NCBI GenBank assembly: GCA_964420065.1
Contig: CAYQQK010000007.1
Span: 1-64,000, forward strand
Direction of reading: 5' to 3'
DNA from: CAYQQK01 sp964420065
GTDB lineage: Bacteria > Bacillota > Dethiobacteria > DTU022
Length of the DNA: 64,000 nt
The notes below the pieces were generated by a model. It made no database searches and was not told the DNA's origin. It saw nothing but the letters and a program-made list of their open reading frames with translations. Made by a program: the position numbers and the translations under genes. Shown here piece after piece: positions 27,290 to 35,640 of the stretch. Positions within the stretch are counted from its first letter, which is position 1, and each line of letters starts with the position of its first letter.

Positions 27290-28692
27290 CATCTGCCTCG
27301 AAGGCGGGCCTGGTATCGATCGTCCCGTAAAACGAAAAAGAGAGCGGCGGCGGCCAGATCTGCCGCGCCGCCGGGGCTCAAGCCGAGACGGAAGAATTCG
27401 TGCTTCAATGAGGCCAGTTTCGTCCACCCCTTTTCGGTAAACACTCCGCCTGCAGCAAGGATGGCGGCCGCCCTTTCCCGGGCCAGGTGCAAGGCGGCAA
27501 TTCCCCCACGCCCGACAAGAGTAGTGTCCTCGGCCCGGGCCATCGCCGCCAGGAGAGCCTGGAGAGCAGCGCTGTTGAGGGAGGCGCCGCCGGCCAAAGT
27601 GACCCGGGCGGCGGGCAAAGCCGCTTCAAAAACGGTTGCAAAACCGCTTTCAGCCTCACCACGCACCCCGCCAAGCCCGTACTTTCGGTATGCTTTCTCT
27701 CCGGCGCTTGACCGGTCGGCTGTGGGGGAGCGTTTCAGTTCAGTTTCAACCAAACCCCGGGTCATGGCCCGGATCAGGCGGCGCAACTTTTCTTCTTCGG
27801 TCCGGCCATTCAGTGCCCCCAGGGCGGACAGGATCAAACCCATGACAAAAATGTAACCTTTTTGTGTATTAACCCCACGGGTGGCCCGCAACATTTTGCG
27901 TTCACCGCAGGCTCCGACAGCTCGGGCCTGTACGAAAAGCCGGTCGGGAAAACGGTATTTTTCGCCGGCGCTGTAAAGCGCCGTAAAAACTTCGGTCAGT
28001 GCGGTCGAGCTAAGGATGAAGGTCCCCAGGTCCATGTCCCGGTGAGTGCCGTTTTCCCGGCTGGAAACCAGCCCCGGTTTAGGATAGGCTGATACTTCCA
28101 AAAGGGCCGCGGCAACGGCTGTCTCTCCGGCCCGCCGGGCGTCCCGGCTGGAAGGCTGCCCCAGGAAGTAATCTTCCAGGTGTCGCCGGAAGGCTCCGGT
28201 TACGGCGGGGCGCGGGTGTAGGCCTGCGCGATGGCACACTTTGGCCGGTCCGCCGCAAAGGATGCAGGGGCGGGGTGGCAGGTTTAATTCTTTTCGGGAA
28301 AGGGGACGCCCGGCGGGGCCGATCACGTCCAGATCCAGAAAGAAACCGAGCGGCGACTGCTCTTCCAGCTCCATCACGGTTTGCTTCACCTTCAGGGCAT
28401 CACCGGGCAGGGCAAAGACCCGCCATCCTTCCGGGGCGACGTGGGTTTCACGGGTTTGCGCCAAAAGGGGCTGTGTGGCTGCCAAGTCCGCAGCTTCGGC
28501 TAGAAGCGCCCGGCCTTCCGGGGAGGGCAGCAGTTCTCCGGGCAAGCGCAGGCTGATTGAGAGAAGCGGAGGGCCATACCGTGCGAGCAGTGTCCGCTGC
28601 ACCCCAAAGCGTTCTTCCTTTTGCCGCAGCGTTTCCCGCTTTGTGACGGAGTCCGGTTTCCGGGGATGCCGGAGGTGTTCGGAAGTGCTCAT
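27289..28692 (-). CDS. citXG: CitX-CitG fusion: citrate lyase prosthetic-group synthesis and transfer
   Basis: 467 residues, a fusion of two enzymes. The CitX part (about 20-175) has GFFLDLDVIGPAGRPLSR and RPCILCGGPAKVCHRAGLHP; it transfers the phosphoribosyl-dephospho-CoA arm to the CitD acyl carrier. The CitG part (about 190-467) has LLEVSAYPKPGLVSS, GTHRDMD, TRGVNTQKGYIF and YGLGGVRGEAESG; it makes 2'-(5''-triphosphoribosyl)-3'-dephospho-CoA from ATP and dephospho-CoA. The same fusion is known in other bacteria. It is the last gene of citD-E-F-C-XG and overlaps the CitC-like gene by 4 bases (ATGA). The stop lies in the 18-bp inverted repeat. Confidence 0.9.
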   Translation of the reverse strand: MSTSEHLRHPRKPDSVTKRETLRQKEERFGVQRTLLARYGPPLLSISLRLPGELLPSPEGRALLAEAADLAATQPLLAQTRETHVAPEGWRVFALPGDALKVKQTVMELEEQSPLGFFLDLDVIGPAGRPLSRKELNLPPRPCILCGGPAKVCHRAGLHPRPAVTGAFRRHLEDYFLGQPSSRDARRAGETAVAAALLEVSAYPKPGLVSSRENGTHRDMDLGTFILSSTALTEVFTALYSAGEKYRFPDRLFVQARAVGACGERKMLRATRGVNTQKGYIFVMGLILSALGALNGRTEEEKLRRLIRAMTRGLVETELKRSPTADRSSAGEKAYRKYGLGGVRGEAESGFATVFEAALPAARVTLAGGASLNSAALQALLAAMARAEDTTLVGRGGIAALHLARERAAAILAAGGVFTEKGWTKLASLKHEFFRLGLSPGGAADLAAAALFFVLRDDRYQARLRGR

Positions 28693-29504
28693 AAGGTGTT
28701 TGCCTCCAGGCAGGGCAGCCCTGCTTCACGGAACAGGGGCCGGGCCCGGCTGTTGTAGGTTTCGGCACCGGGCATGAGCACTACGCCGCTCAGGGAAAGG
28801 GCGGCGGCTGCTTTGATAAAAAGCCGGGCCTGAAGGAGGGCCCAGGCGCGGGGAGCTGCAGCCGCATCTTCAATGTAGTAGGATGGGAACAAGGAACAGG
28901 GTCGGAAATAATCTTCTCCTTCATGGCAAAGCAGACCCGGGGGGGGTGACTGCACAGCAGGCGCCCCGGCCAGGATCAGGACTGCCGGTTTGGACCCGGC
29001 CAGGGAGAGAAAAGCACGGATTTGTTGGGGGGACAGGTTTTCATGGGTAACTGCCGCCACCGCCTCCGGGGGGACAATTTTCCGGAACCGGCTCAGGTAC
29101 CGGTCAAAGGAACCGAAGCCGGCTTCCAGCAGCACCGACCACGGTTCAGCCCGGCTAACTTCACGAAAACCCATCACCCGGAAAAAAGGCGACGCTTCGG
29201 GAGAGGTGTAAACGATGGTATGAACGATGCCCCGGAGGCGTTGCCGGGCTATCGCCCGTCCGACTATGTCACGGCCGGTACCGGTGCCCCGCAGATCCGG
29301 GCGCACGGCTACGCCCTTGATAATTTTGTTCCGAAAGGAAGCTGTCGCCGCCGGTCCGGCGTCATCCCAAAAAACAAGGGTCAGATCCGACGGTCCTTCC
29401 CAGCGCAACCCGGCGCCGGCGAGCAGTTCACCGGCACCGGGCGGCGCATCCATGGCGCCGGCCCATGATTTTTCTTCAAAACGGTGTTGAAAAAAGTATC
29501 CCAA
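28689..29504 (-). CDS. CitC-like protein: GNAT domain with degenerate nucleotidyltransferase half
   Basis: 271 residues against about 330-350 for citrate lyase ligase. The N-terminal GNAT domain is intact (GVAVRPDLRGTGTGRDIVG, YTSPEASPFFRVMGF). The second half aligns with CitC in order (FDRYLSRFRK, FPSYYIED, GAETYNS), but the ATP-binding motif normally NANPFT(L/N)GH is replaced by THENLSPQQIRAF (about 153-165), and the C-terminal ISASRVR motif is missing because the protein ends at CLEANTL. CitC normally acetylates the citrate lyase prosthetic group using ATP and acetate. This copy should not bind ATP in the usual way. It sits in place between citF and citXG with tight coupling, so it may have changed mechanism or be decaying. 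Confidence 0.8.
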   Translation of the reverse strand: MGYFFQHRFEEKSWAGAMDAPPGAGELLAGAGLRWEGPSDLTLVFWDDAGPAATASFRNKIIKGVAVRPDLRGTGTGRDIVGRAIARQRLRGIVHTIVYTSPEASPFFRVMGFREVSRAEPWSVLLEAGFGSFDRYLSRFRKIVPPEAVAAVTHENLSPQQIRAFLSLAGSKPAVLILAGAPAVQSPPPGLLCHEGEDYFRPCSLFPSYYIEDAAAAPRAWALLQARLFIKAAAALSLSGVVLMPGAETYNSRARPLFREAGLPCLEANTL

Positions 29505-29530
29505 GAGAACTGGCTCCCTGCAAAACCGGC

Positions 29531-31087
29531 TTAATCGGCCATTTTGTGGATTACATCGATCACACTGCCGTTACGGTACTCGACCACGCCGATGATCTCT
29601 TGTGCCAATGCGGGTGACCGGGGCCGGCCGGTAACCCTTTCAATGGCGGCCTTGAGGTCATGGATCTCCTTTACCGGCAAGCCTGCTTCGACCAGCCGTT
29701 CCCGTAAGTCCGCGCGACGCGGGTTCACGGCAATGCCGAGTTCGGTGACCACACAATCTACCGTTTCGCCAGGCGTGGTCAGGGTTACAACCCGATCAAC
29801 AATGATCGGCAGGCGCCCGCGCCAGGCCGGGGTGACGACGATGGCCAGTTTGGCTCCGGCGGCGGTATCGGCATGTCCTCCGGAGCCGCCGATGATCAAC
29901 CCGTTTGAAGCCGTGTGGGCGTTGACGTTGAAGGCGGTATCGACTTCAATCGCACTTAAGAGCATGATATCCAGGCTGTTGACGGCGCACCCTTTGGCAT
30001 GGATGTTGGCGTAGCGTGAAGAAGAGATCTCTACATGGCGCGGGTTGTCCCGGAGCGAGTGGATCGAGGGGAGGTCGAAAGTTTGGGTGTCCAGAAGACA
30101 CTTGAAAAAGCCGTCTTGCAGCAATTCGACCAGGTAAGATGTAATCCCGCCCAGGCCGAATGATCCGCCTACCCCTGATTGCTCCATTCTTTTCCTTAAA
30201 AACCGAGCTACCGCCAGGGAGACTCCACCGGTTCCGGTCTGGAAAGAAACCCCATCCTGAAGCAACCCCGATGCGGCGATAACCTTGGCTGCCTGCGCGG
30301 CGATGGTCAGCCCAAGTGGATCGCGAATCATGCGCACCGCGCCGGTGGTAATACCGGCCGGATCTCCAACCCGTTCCATGCGGACAACATAGTCTACCTC
30401 GCTTTCATCGGCGCTGGTCGGAACGAGCGGATAGGGCAGCAGGTGGTCGGTCAGAACCACCACTTTCCGGGCATAACGGCTGTCGGAAAGGCAGTAGCCC
30501 AGGGAACCGCAGGCCAACGGGCCGCTGACGCCGTTGAAATTACCGGCCGGATCGGCTGCCGGGGCGCCGATAAAAGCGACATCGATCTTTTCCTCTCCGG
30601 CCTCGATGGCCCGATCCCGTCCGCCGTGGGTCCGGAAAACTATGGGGAAGGGGAATTCGCCCCGGCAGGCCGCTTCCGCAACCGGACCGTTCATAAAATT
30701 GCAGGACAGCCGTGTCACCGTGCCGCGTCGCATATAATCGACCAGCGGAGCGTGAACGGGGAAAACCGAACTGATTGCCACTTTCAGTTCCCTTATACCC
30801 AGGGAGGAGACGGTTTCCATGACCGCGTTGACCACCGCATCACCATTCCGGAAGTGGTGATGAAAGGAAATGGTCATGCCGTCTTCCAGCCCGCACCGGC
30901 GGATTGCTTCGGCGATGTCGGGCAGCAATTTATTATCTCCCGGACGGGCCCGGCCGCCGGTCCACGCCGCGGCCTTTTGCGGTTCCGGTTCAACGGTGAA
31001 CGGTCCCGTGTACGGGATGACGTCCTTGTATCCTTTTATTTTTCCCGGCAGTTCCCGGCCGGCGGAATTAACCAGCATCGTTTTCAT
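29531..31087 (-). CDS. citF: Citrate lyase alpha subunit (citrate:acyl-carrier transferase)
   Basis: 518 residues, ATG start, overlapping the end of citE by 20 bases. Conserved blocks include the N-terminal GYKDVIPYTGPF, TISFHHHFRNGD, SVFPVHAPLVDYMRRGTVT, GPLACGSLGY, GVSFQTGTGG, GSFGLGGITSY and GSGGHADTAAGAKL. CitF exchanges the acetyl group on the CitD carrier for citrate. CitE then cleaves citryl-carrier to oxaloacetate and acetyl-carrier. Citramalate lyase has the same subunit plan, so citramalate cannot be excluded as substrate. Confidence 0.92.
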   Translation of the reverse strand: MKTMLVNSAGRELPGKIKGYKDVIPYTGPFTVEPEPQKAAAWTGGRARPGDNKLLPDIAEAIRRCGLEDGMTISFHHHFRNGDAVVNAVMETVSSLGIRELKVAISSVFPVHAPLVDYMRRGTVTRLSCNFMNGPVAEAACRGEFPFPIVFRTHGGRDRAIEAGEEKIDVAFIGAPAADPAGNFNGVSGPLACGSLGYCLSDSRYARKVVVLTDHLLPYPLVPTSADESEVDYVVRMERVGDPAGITTGAVRMIRDPLGLTIAAQAAKVIAASGLLQDGVSFQTGTGGVSLAVARFLRKRMEQSGVGGSFGLGGITSYLVELLQDGFFKCLLDTQTFDLPSIHSLRDNPRHVEISSSRYANIHAKGCAVNSLDIMLLSAIEVDTAFNVNAHTASNGLIIGGSGGHADTAAGAKLAIVVTPAWRGRLPIIVDRVVTLTTPGETVDCVVTELGIAVNPRRADLRERLVEAGLPVKEIHDLKAAIERVTGRPRSPALAQEIIGVVEYRNGSVIDVIHKMAD

Positions 31088-31922
31088 CCTCCCCGGCCGC
31101 TTCCAAAACCCGGCGTGCTTTCCGGATCAGCGGTTTGTCGATCATTTTACCCTTGAACTGTACCGCACCCAAACCTTTTTCCGCCGCTTCACGAGCTGCC
31201 CGGAGCAGCTGCCGCGCTTCCTCTATTTCGGCGGCCGCCGGAGTAAAGAGCGGCTGGATCACTTCAATGTGGAGCGGGCTGATTGCGGCCTTGCCGGTAA
31301 ACCCGGTTTCCCTGGCCCGGATTGTGTCCCGGCGCAGGCCTTCCAGATCGTCGATGACGATAAAAGGCGTGTCGATCGGTTGCACCCCGGCGGCGCAGCA
31401 GGCCAACGCGATCGTAAACCGGGCGAAGGTGATCTCGTCACCGCCGGGAGTACGGGTCAGGCCCATCTCTGCGGTTAAATCCTCCGCACCGAGCATGAGC
31501 CCCCTGATTCGGGATGAAGCTGTCGCCGTGGCGAAGGCTTGTTGCAAGCCGATCGGAGTTTCGATAATACCGATGATCTTCTTGTCCGTGCCTTCCAGAG
31601 CCAGATCGAGCTCCCGGATCGTTTCCGGATCGGATTTGGGGAGCACAATCGTGCTTACGATCGGCATACGGGTTACCACGGCCAGGTCTTCCTCTCCCCA
31701 GGGGGTATTTAAAGGGTTGATCCGGACCGTGACCGTTTTATCACCAAAAGGCAGTGCGGCGCAGGCGTGCTTGACCAGGATGCGACTGTTTTCCTTTTCC
31801 GTGACGGCAACGGCGTCCTCCAGGTCAAGGATCACTGCATCCACCGGCAATACAGCGGCGGTGCGAAGCATGGCCGGGCTGCTGCCCGGTACAAACAGGT
31901 AAACACGTTGGGTTTCGCTCAT
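31068..31922 (-). CDS. citE: Citrate lyase beta subunit (citryl-carrier lyase)
   Basis: 284 residues. TIM-barrel lyase of the HpcH/HpaI-CitE type: YLFVPGSSPAML at the N-terminus, VILDLEDAVAVTEKENSR, VRINPLNTPWGEEDL, VLPKSDPETI, IETPIGLQQA, LGAEDLTAEMG and GFTGKAAISPLHIEVI. The Asp/Glu metal ligands are present. It cleaves the carrier-bound citryl group into oxaloacetate and acetyl-carrier in the cytoplasm. ATG overlaps the citD stop (ATGA) and the 3' end overlaps citF. The C-terminal 20 residues are acidic and read over the citF start. Confidence 0.92.
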   Translation of the reverse strand: MSETQRVYLFVPGSSPAMLRTAAVLPVDAVILDLEDAVAVTEKENSRILVKHACAALPFGDKTVTVRINPLNTPWGEEDLAVVTRMPIVSTIVLPKSDPETIRELDLALEGTDKKIIGIIETPIGLQQAFATATASSRIRGLMLGAEDLTAEMGLTRTPGGDEITFARFTIALACCAAGVQPIDTPFIVIDDLEGLRRDTIRARETGFTGKAAISPLHIEVIQPLFTPAAAEIEEARQLLRAAREAAEKGLGAVQFKGKMIDKPLIRKARRVLEAAGEDENDAG

Positions 31923-32197
31923 GACAGTACACCTGCTTTTCGGGCCCGCATTACGGCCGCCTCAACCCGGGCGACAACAGTGCAATCGAGGGCGCCGTTG
32001 TCTTCAGCGTAGATCGTGACCCCGGTCACTTTCAATTCGCGCAGGGTTGTTTCAATTTGAGCCCGAATATCTTCGCCAAAATGTGTCTCCAGTTCGCCGG
32101 TAAGGTTGATCCGGTTCCCCTTTTCTCCGGTGCAAGTAAGTGTGATCAGAATGTCGCTTGATTCCAGGGATCCGGCCTGGGCTTGATTCGCGTCCAC
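31919..32197 (-). CDS. citD: Citrate lyase gamma subunit (acyl carrier protein)
   Basis: About 92 residues from GTG 32197. The prosthetic-group site is in AGSLESSD, like AGTLESSD/AGTLESGD of known CitD, where a Ser carries the phosphoribosyl-dephospho-CoA. The C-terminal NGALDCTVVARVEAAVMRA is typical. The frame is open to GTG 32242, but GTG 32197 lies behind a GGTGAT SD element and puts 8-9 residues before GSLES as in E. coli CitD. A promoter whose -10 ends near 32258 would leave almost no leader for the upstream GTG. First gene of the citrate lyase operon. Confidence 0.88.
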   Translation of the reverse strand: MDANQAQAGSLESSDILITLTCTGEKGNRINLTGELETHFGEDIRAQIETTLRELKVTGVTIYAEDNGALDCTVVARVEAAVMRARKAGVLS

Positions 32198-32257
32198 TTT
32201 TATCACCGTCCCATTGTTAATGTTGATCCTGATCTTACACACCGTGTCCCATATTTC

Positions 32258-32285
32258 CTATTAATCCGACAAGTTTGCTTGTCAA
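32258..32285 (-). promoter_or_regulatory. Probable promoter of the citrate lyase operon
   Basis: On the minus strand TTGACA (32285-32280) and TAATAG (32263-32258) lie 16 bases apart, ahead of citD. The -35 is perfect and the -10 is weak, as expected for a regulated promoter. No regulator gene of the CitAB or CitI type is present in the window. Confidence 0.45.
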
Positions 32286-32337
32286 CAACAATCCGAATCC
32301 GGGTCTACCGCCATGCCGTACCGATTGTCCGGTGAAG

Positions 32338-33402
32338 TTACGGGTAGAGCAGGAAGTGCGTGGCGACAGCTCTTTCCCGTCCGTCGGAAGGACGGTTCAT
32401 GACCTGCCCCTGAAAATAGAGTGTGCTCGATCCGCCTCCGTCCAGATTGTAGGCGTTGACCGTGCCGAGTTGGATCAGCCGCAGTTGTATTTCCTCAAGG
32501 GTCACTCCGTTACTCCATCCCGGGCGACGCCCGTCCACAACAATGAAAAATATTTCATTGTTGGCAAAAGAACCGGCAATGGTCCGGGGATGAAGGGTTT
32601 CACTCCATTCGGAGGGCATCGGCAGCGGCTGGCGGTCCTGAATCAAGATCGGGGTCCAGCTCACTCCGCCGGCCGGTTGTCGCGCCATCAGTTCATCCGC
32701 AGACCCGAATTGCCCTCCAAGGAGTGTTCCGGAACGGGAAAGACCGCAGAAAAAGACGCAACCCTGGGCGGGAACAAAGCTGCCCATCAGTTGTCCGTTG
32801 ACGACAGTGTTGCCGTAGGGCCGGTAAAAAGCTTTCCCGCCCTGGCTGGTGTAAGAAAAACTACCTCCGTTGACGGCGAGGACAGCCCCGGCTCGCCGGG
32901 CCGCCGCGCTTGTGGTTTCCAGTTTGCCGTAAGTATTCTGGGCCAGTCCGACCCGGAGAGCGGAAGGATCCAGAAGTCGGATCTTGACCAGGTGACCACG
33001 ATAATCCTTTCCATTGAAAGGAAAGATCAGGACGGCTGTCCGGGACGAATAAAAGGTCTCTAGAGGCTGTCCCAACTTTTCCAGAAGCTGTTTTTCGTAT
33101 ATTTCCCGGGATAGTTTTGCCTGGGCCAGACTTTGTTGCAGAAGTTCTTCCAAAAAAAGCTGTTGTTCACGGAACTGTTGTTCTCGTTCTTCCGCTGATA
33201 TTTGGAGCCGGTTAACGGCCTCGTTGACGGTAAGGGTAAGATTTGAAACCTGTTCGGTCTGATGTTGCAAGCCGTCAAGGGGGAGGATGAGCCCATTCCT
33301 GCAAAGATCCGGGGCCATCTCCGAGTGGCCCTGTTGCAGGGCCAGTACCGTGCCCCCAAAAGGGGCCAGAAGTAAAAGCAGTATCAACAAGATTTCACGC
33401 AT
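32338..33402 (-). CDS. Exported phosphodiester-glycosidase-like (NAGPA domain) protein
   Basis: 354 residues. A signal peptide (REILLILLLLLAPFGGTVLA) is followed by a coiled-coil region rich in Glu/Gln (about 50-110). The C-terminal half is a NAGPA/DUF2233 domain: VGLAQNTYGKLE, AVLAVNGGSFSY, HPRTIAGSFANNEIFFIVVDGRR and AYNLDGGGSSTLYF, where the DGR and NLDGGGSS motifs are diagnostic. Family members cleave or bind phosphodiester-linked sugars and are found in cell-wall and exopolysaccharide contexts. It acts outside the membrane. The ATG overlaps the stop of the upstream coiled-coil gene (TAATG), so the two form an operon. Confidence 0.8.
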   Translation of the reverse strand: MREILLILLLLLAPFGGTVLALQQGHSEMAPDLCRNGLILPLDGLQHQTEQVSNLTLTVNEAVNRLQISAEEREQQFREQQLFLEELLQQSLAQAKLSREIYEKQLLEKLGQPLETFYSSRTAVLIFPFNGKDYRGHLVKIRLLDPSALRVGLAQNTYGKLETTSAAARRAGAVLAVNGGSFSYTSQGGKAFYRPYGNTVVNGQLMGSFVPAQGCVFFCGLSRSGTLLGGQFGSADELMARQPAGGVSWTPILIQDRQPLPMPSEWSETLHPRTIAGSFANNEIFFIVVDGRRPGWSNGVTLEEIQLRLIQLGTVNAYNLDGGGSSTLYFQGQVMNRPSDGRERAVATHFLLYP

Positions 33403-33818
33403 TACCGGTTCTCCTGAAGAAGCTGAATCGCGCGCTGCAGGTCGGCAAGCTGTCGTTCCAGTTCCTCGAGTTGCGCCTGAAGGTTTGATTCGGTGGAAGC
33501 GGAAGCACTGATACTTGAGCCGGCTTCCTCCAGGGTTTTCTTGACCGTTTCCATCTCGGCGGTAACACCGGACAGGGCTTCGGCCAAAATATCGATCCGG
33601 GCATTGTTGTCCTGTTGTATTTCGCTTACGGCTGCGGCTGTTCGTGTTTCAACGGAGGCTTGCAGCAGGTTAAACTGGTACCCGATATACCGAAAGGCTG
33701 CGAAAAAAAGAAGAGCGCCCAGCAAGGGGACAACAACCAGTAAAACGGTACCACCCCGGGCCGGGCGATGCTGAGGTTGTCGATCTTTGCTTGATCTAGC
33801 CTGCGGATTGGGGGACAA
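33402..33818 (-). CDS. Single-pass membrane coiled-coil protein
   Basis: 138 residues starting with TTG 33818 behind an excellent AAAGGAGGTG. A basic, Pro/Gln-rich cytoplasmic head (about 1-22) leads into one transmembrane helix (VLLVVVPLLGALLFFAAF). A long predicted extracytoplasmic coiled coil with regular hydrophobic heptads then ends in LERQLADLQRAIQLLQENR. No enzymatic motif is visible. It is translationally coupled to the exported NAGPA-domain protein, which has its own coiled coil, so the two could pair through these helices (inference). Function is unknown. Confidence 0.75.
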   Translation of the reverse strand: MSPNPQARSSKDRQPQHRPARGGTVLLVVVPLLGALLFFAAFRYIGYQFNLLQASVETRTAAAVSEIQQDNNARIDILAEALSGVTAEMETVKKTLEEAGSSISASASTESNLQAQLEELERQLADLQRAIQLLQENR

Positions 33819-33927
33819 GGAAAGGCACCTCCTTTAATGTAAGTATATTGTAAACCAACATCCGGTCGGGCACAAGGCCGGTGCGGAAGGACGGGCAGGG
33901 GGGGAAAATCGTTTTTATTTTGCCCTC

Positions 33928-33956
33928 TTCATGCGGCGGTAAACGAGTGGTATAAT
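33928..33956 (+). promoter_or_regulatory. Possible promoter of the sodium:solute symporter gene
   Basis: TATAAT at 33951-33956 is a perfect -10 box. The hexamer 17 bases upstream, TTCATG (33928-33933), is a weak -35. It lies about 65 bases before the symporter start, in the 200-base divergent gap with the coiled-coil gene. Confidence 0.45.
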
Positions 33957-34020
33957 CAACTTCGGTCCAGAGCGGGGGGTTGCCGCCATTGGATAAATTG
34001 TGGGGGGGAGGTTCTTCGGC

Positions 34021-35640
34021 GTGGGTGAAGGGATCTTGAATGGAATGCCGGTTTTAACCGGGGTTTGTTTTTACATGGTGGTGATGCTGGCGATCGGGTT
34101 TTGGAGTTCACGCCAGATCCGGTCGGCAACAGACTATATCGTCGCCGGAAGGCGGCTCGGTCTGCCCCTGGTCACCGGCACGCTTTTTGCGACCTGGTTC
34201 TGCGCGGGGACCGTGATCGGTTCTCCGGCGCAGGCGTACCTGTTTGGCAATCAGGGAACCATTTTCGATCCTTGGAGTGCGGCGCTCTGCCTGATTTTGG
34301 CCGGGATATTCTTTAACCGTCTCATGCGTCGAGGCCGGTATGTGACCGTGGCCGATTTTTTCGAAGTTCGCTATGGTCGAAAAATGGGCCTGATCGCCGC
34401 CATCATTTTGACCATTGCGCAGATGGGCTGGGTCGGCTCGATGTTGGTTGCTTTCGGGGTTATTTTGCAATATTTTTCCGGGTTGCCCCTGGCCTGGGGT
34501 ATTGTGATTTCCTGCTTTGTGGTGGTGGTTTATACCTACCTGGGAGGGATGTGGTCGGTCACCGTTACCGATTTGTTCCAGGCGCTTCTGTTGATAGTGG
34601 GTTTGCTGATCATGTTGCCCAGGGCGGTCTCTTTTGTCGGCGGCTGGGACTATTTCATCACCCATGCCGGTAACCAGGCCGGATTGCCTGCTTTTGCCCT
34701 GGCGCCAACGGGTGAGGACGGTTTTTTGGGCTATCGCGCCCTGCCGGGCTGGATTTATTATCTTGGGGCCTGGATGTCGATCGGGTTTGGCAGCCTCTGC
34801 TCCCAGGATCTGATGCAGCGGACCCTTTCGGCGAAAGACGAAAAAACCGCCGTTTATGCCTCCTACCTGTCCGGCTTTCTTTATTTAACCGTGGGGCTGA
34901 TCCCGGTTTTGATCGGGATGATCGCGTTTGAACTCAACCCGGGGTTATCCATTGCCGAAACCGAAATGATCATGCCGATGTTGGCCGTGAAATTTTTGCC
35001 CCCGCTGCTGATGGTGCTTTTTGTGGCCGGGGTGGTGGCGGCCATTATGTCGAGCTGTGACAGTGCGCTTCTGGCTGCATCTTCGATTCTGGGTTACAAT
35101 CTGGTCCGCTATTTCAAACCCGGTGCCGGAGACAAACTCATTTTAAAAACCACCCGTGTTTGCGTGCCCCTGGTGGCCCTGGTTTCGCTTTTGATGGCGC
35201 TCTACCTGGAGACAATTTATAATTTGATGGTGCTCGCCTGGTCGCTGATGCTGGTCGGATTGATCGCTCCTTACGCGGCAGGGTGTTTCTGGAAAAAAGC
35301 GAACGAACCGGGTGCAATTGCCGCCGTTTTGGGCGGGGTTGTTTCCTGGACCGTGTTCATTTACGCTTATCTCCCCTTTACAGGTGCGAGCAAGGGGGGG
35401 ATCGCCACGGACCAGGCGGTCTGGGACGCCGTCTACATGGGCTCGGTCCCGGCCTTTGCAGTCTCGATTGCCGCCTTGGGCGTGGTCGCCCTGGCAACAG
35501 GGAAAAGGTACCGGCCCAGGCCGTTGGCCGACATTGATGGAAACCCGTTACAGTTTGCCCGTTGGGGCGGGTGGAAATTGAATTCCGGATCGGTCAAGGC
35601 AGCAACGCGCCATAACCGGCGGCAAACGCTTTCAGGTTAA
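34021..35640 (+). CDS. Sodium:solute symporter (SSS family)
   Basis: About 539 residues from GTG 34021, chosen for the GGGGGGAGG SD; ATG 34045 is the alternative. About 12-13 hydrophobic segments are visible. The N-terminal SATDYIVAGRRLGLPLVTGTLFATWFCAGTVIG and GSLCSQDLMQRTLSAKDEKTA are typical of the SSS (PutP/PanF-like) fold, including the Gly/Ser-rich first broken helix. It imports a solute with Na+. The substrate is not determined by sequence; neighbours (citrate lyase, fumarate-reductase-like operon, indolepyruvate oxidoreductase) suggest an organic or amino acid. The last 47 bases overlap the convergent iorB. Confidence 0.88.
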   Translation: MGEGILNGMPVLTGVCFYMVVMLAIGFWSSRQIRSATDYIVAGRRLGLPLVTGTLFATWFCAGTVIGSPAQAYLFGNQGTIFDPWSAALCLILAGIFFNRLMRRGRYVTVADFFEVRYGRKMGLIAAIILTIAQMGWVGSMLVAFGVILQYFSGLPLAWGIVISCFVVVVYTYLGGMWSVTVTDLFQALLLIVGLLIMLPRAVSFVGGWDYFITHAGNQAGLPAFALAPTGEDGFLGYRALPGWIYYLGAWMSIGFGSLCSQDLMQRTLSAKDEKTAVYASYLSGFLYLTVGLIPVLIGMIAFELNPGLSIAETEMIMPMLAVKFLPPLLMVLFVAGVVAAIMSSCDSALLAASSILGYNLVRYFKPGAGDKLILKTTRVCVPLVALVSLLMALYLETIYNLMVLAWSLMLVGLIAPYAAGCFWKKANEPGAIAAVLGGVVSWTVFIYAYLPFTGASKGGIATDQAVWDAVYMGSVPAFAVSIAALGVVALATGKRYRPRPLADIDGNPLQFARWGGWKLNSGSVKAATRHNRRQTLSG

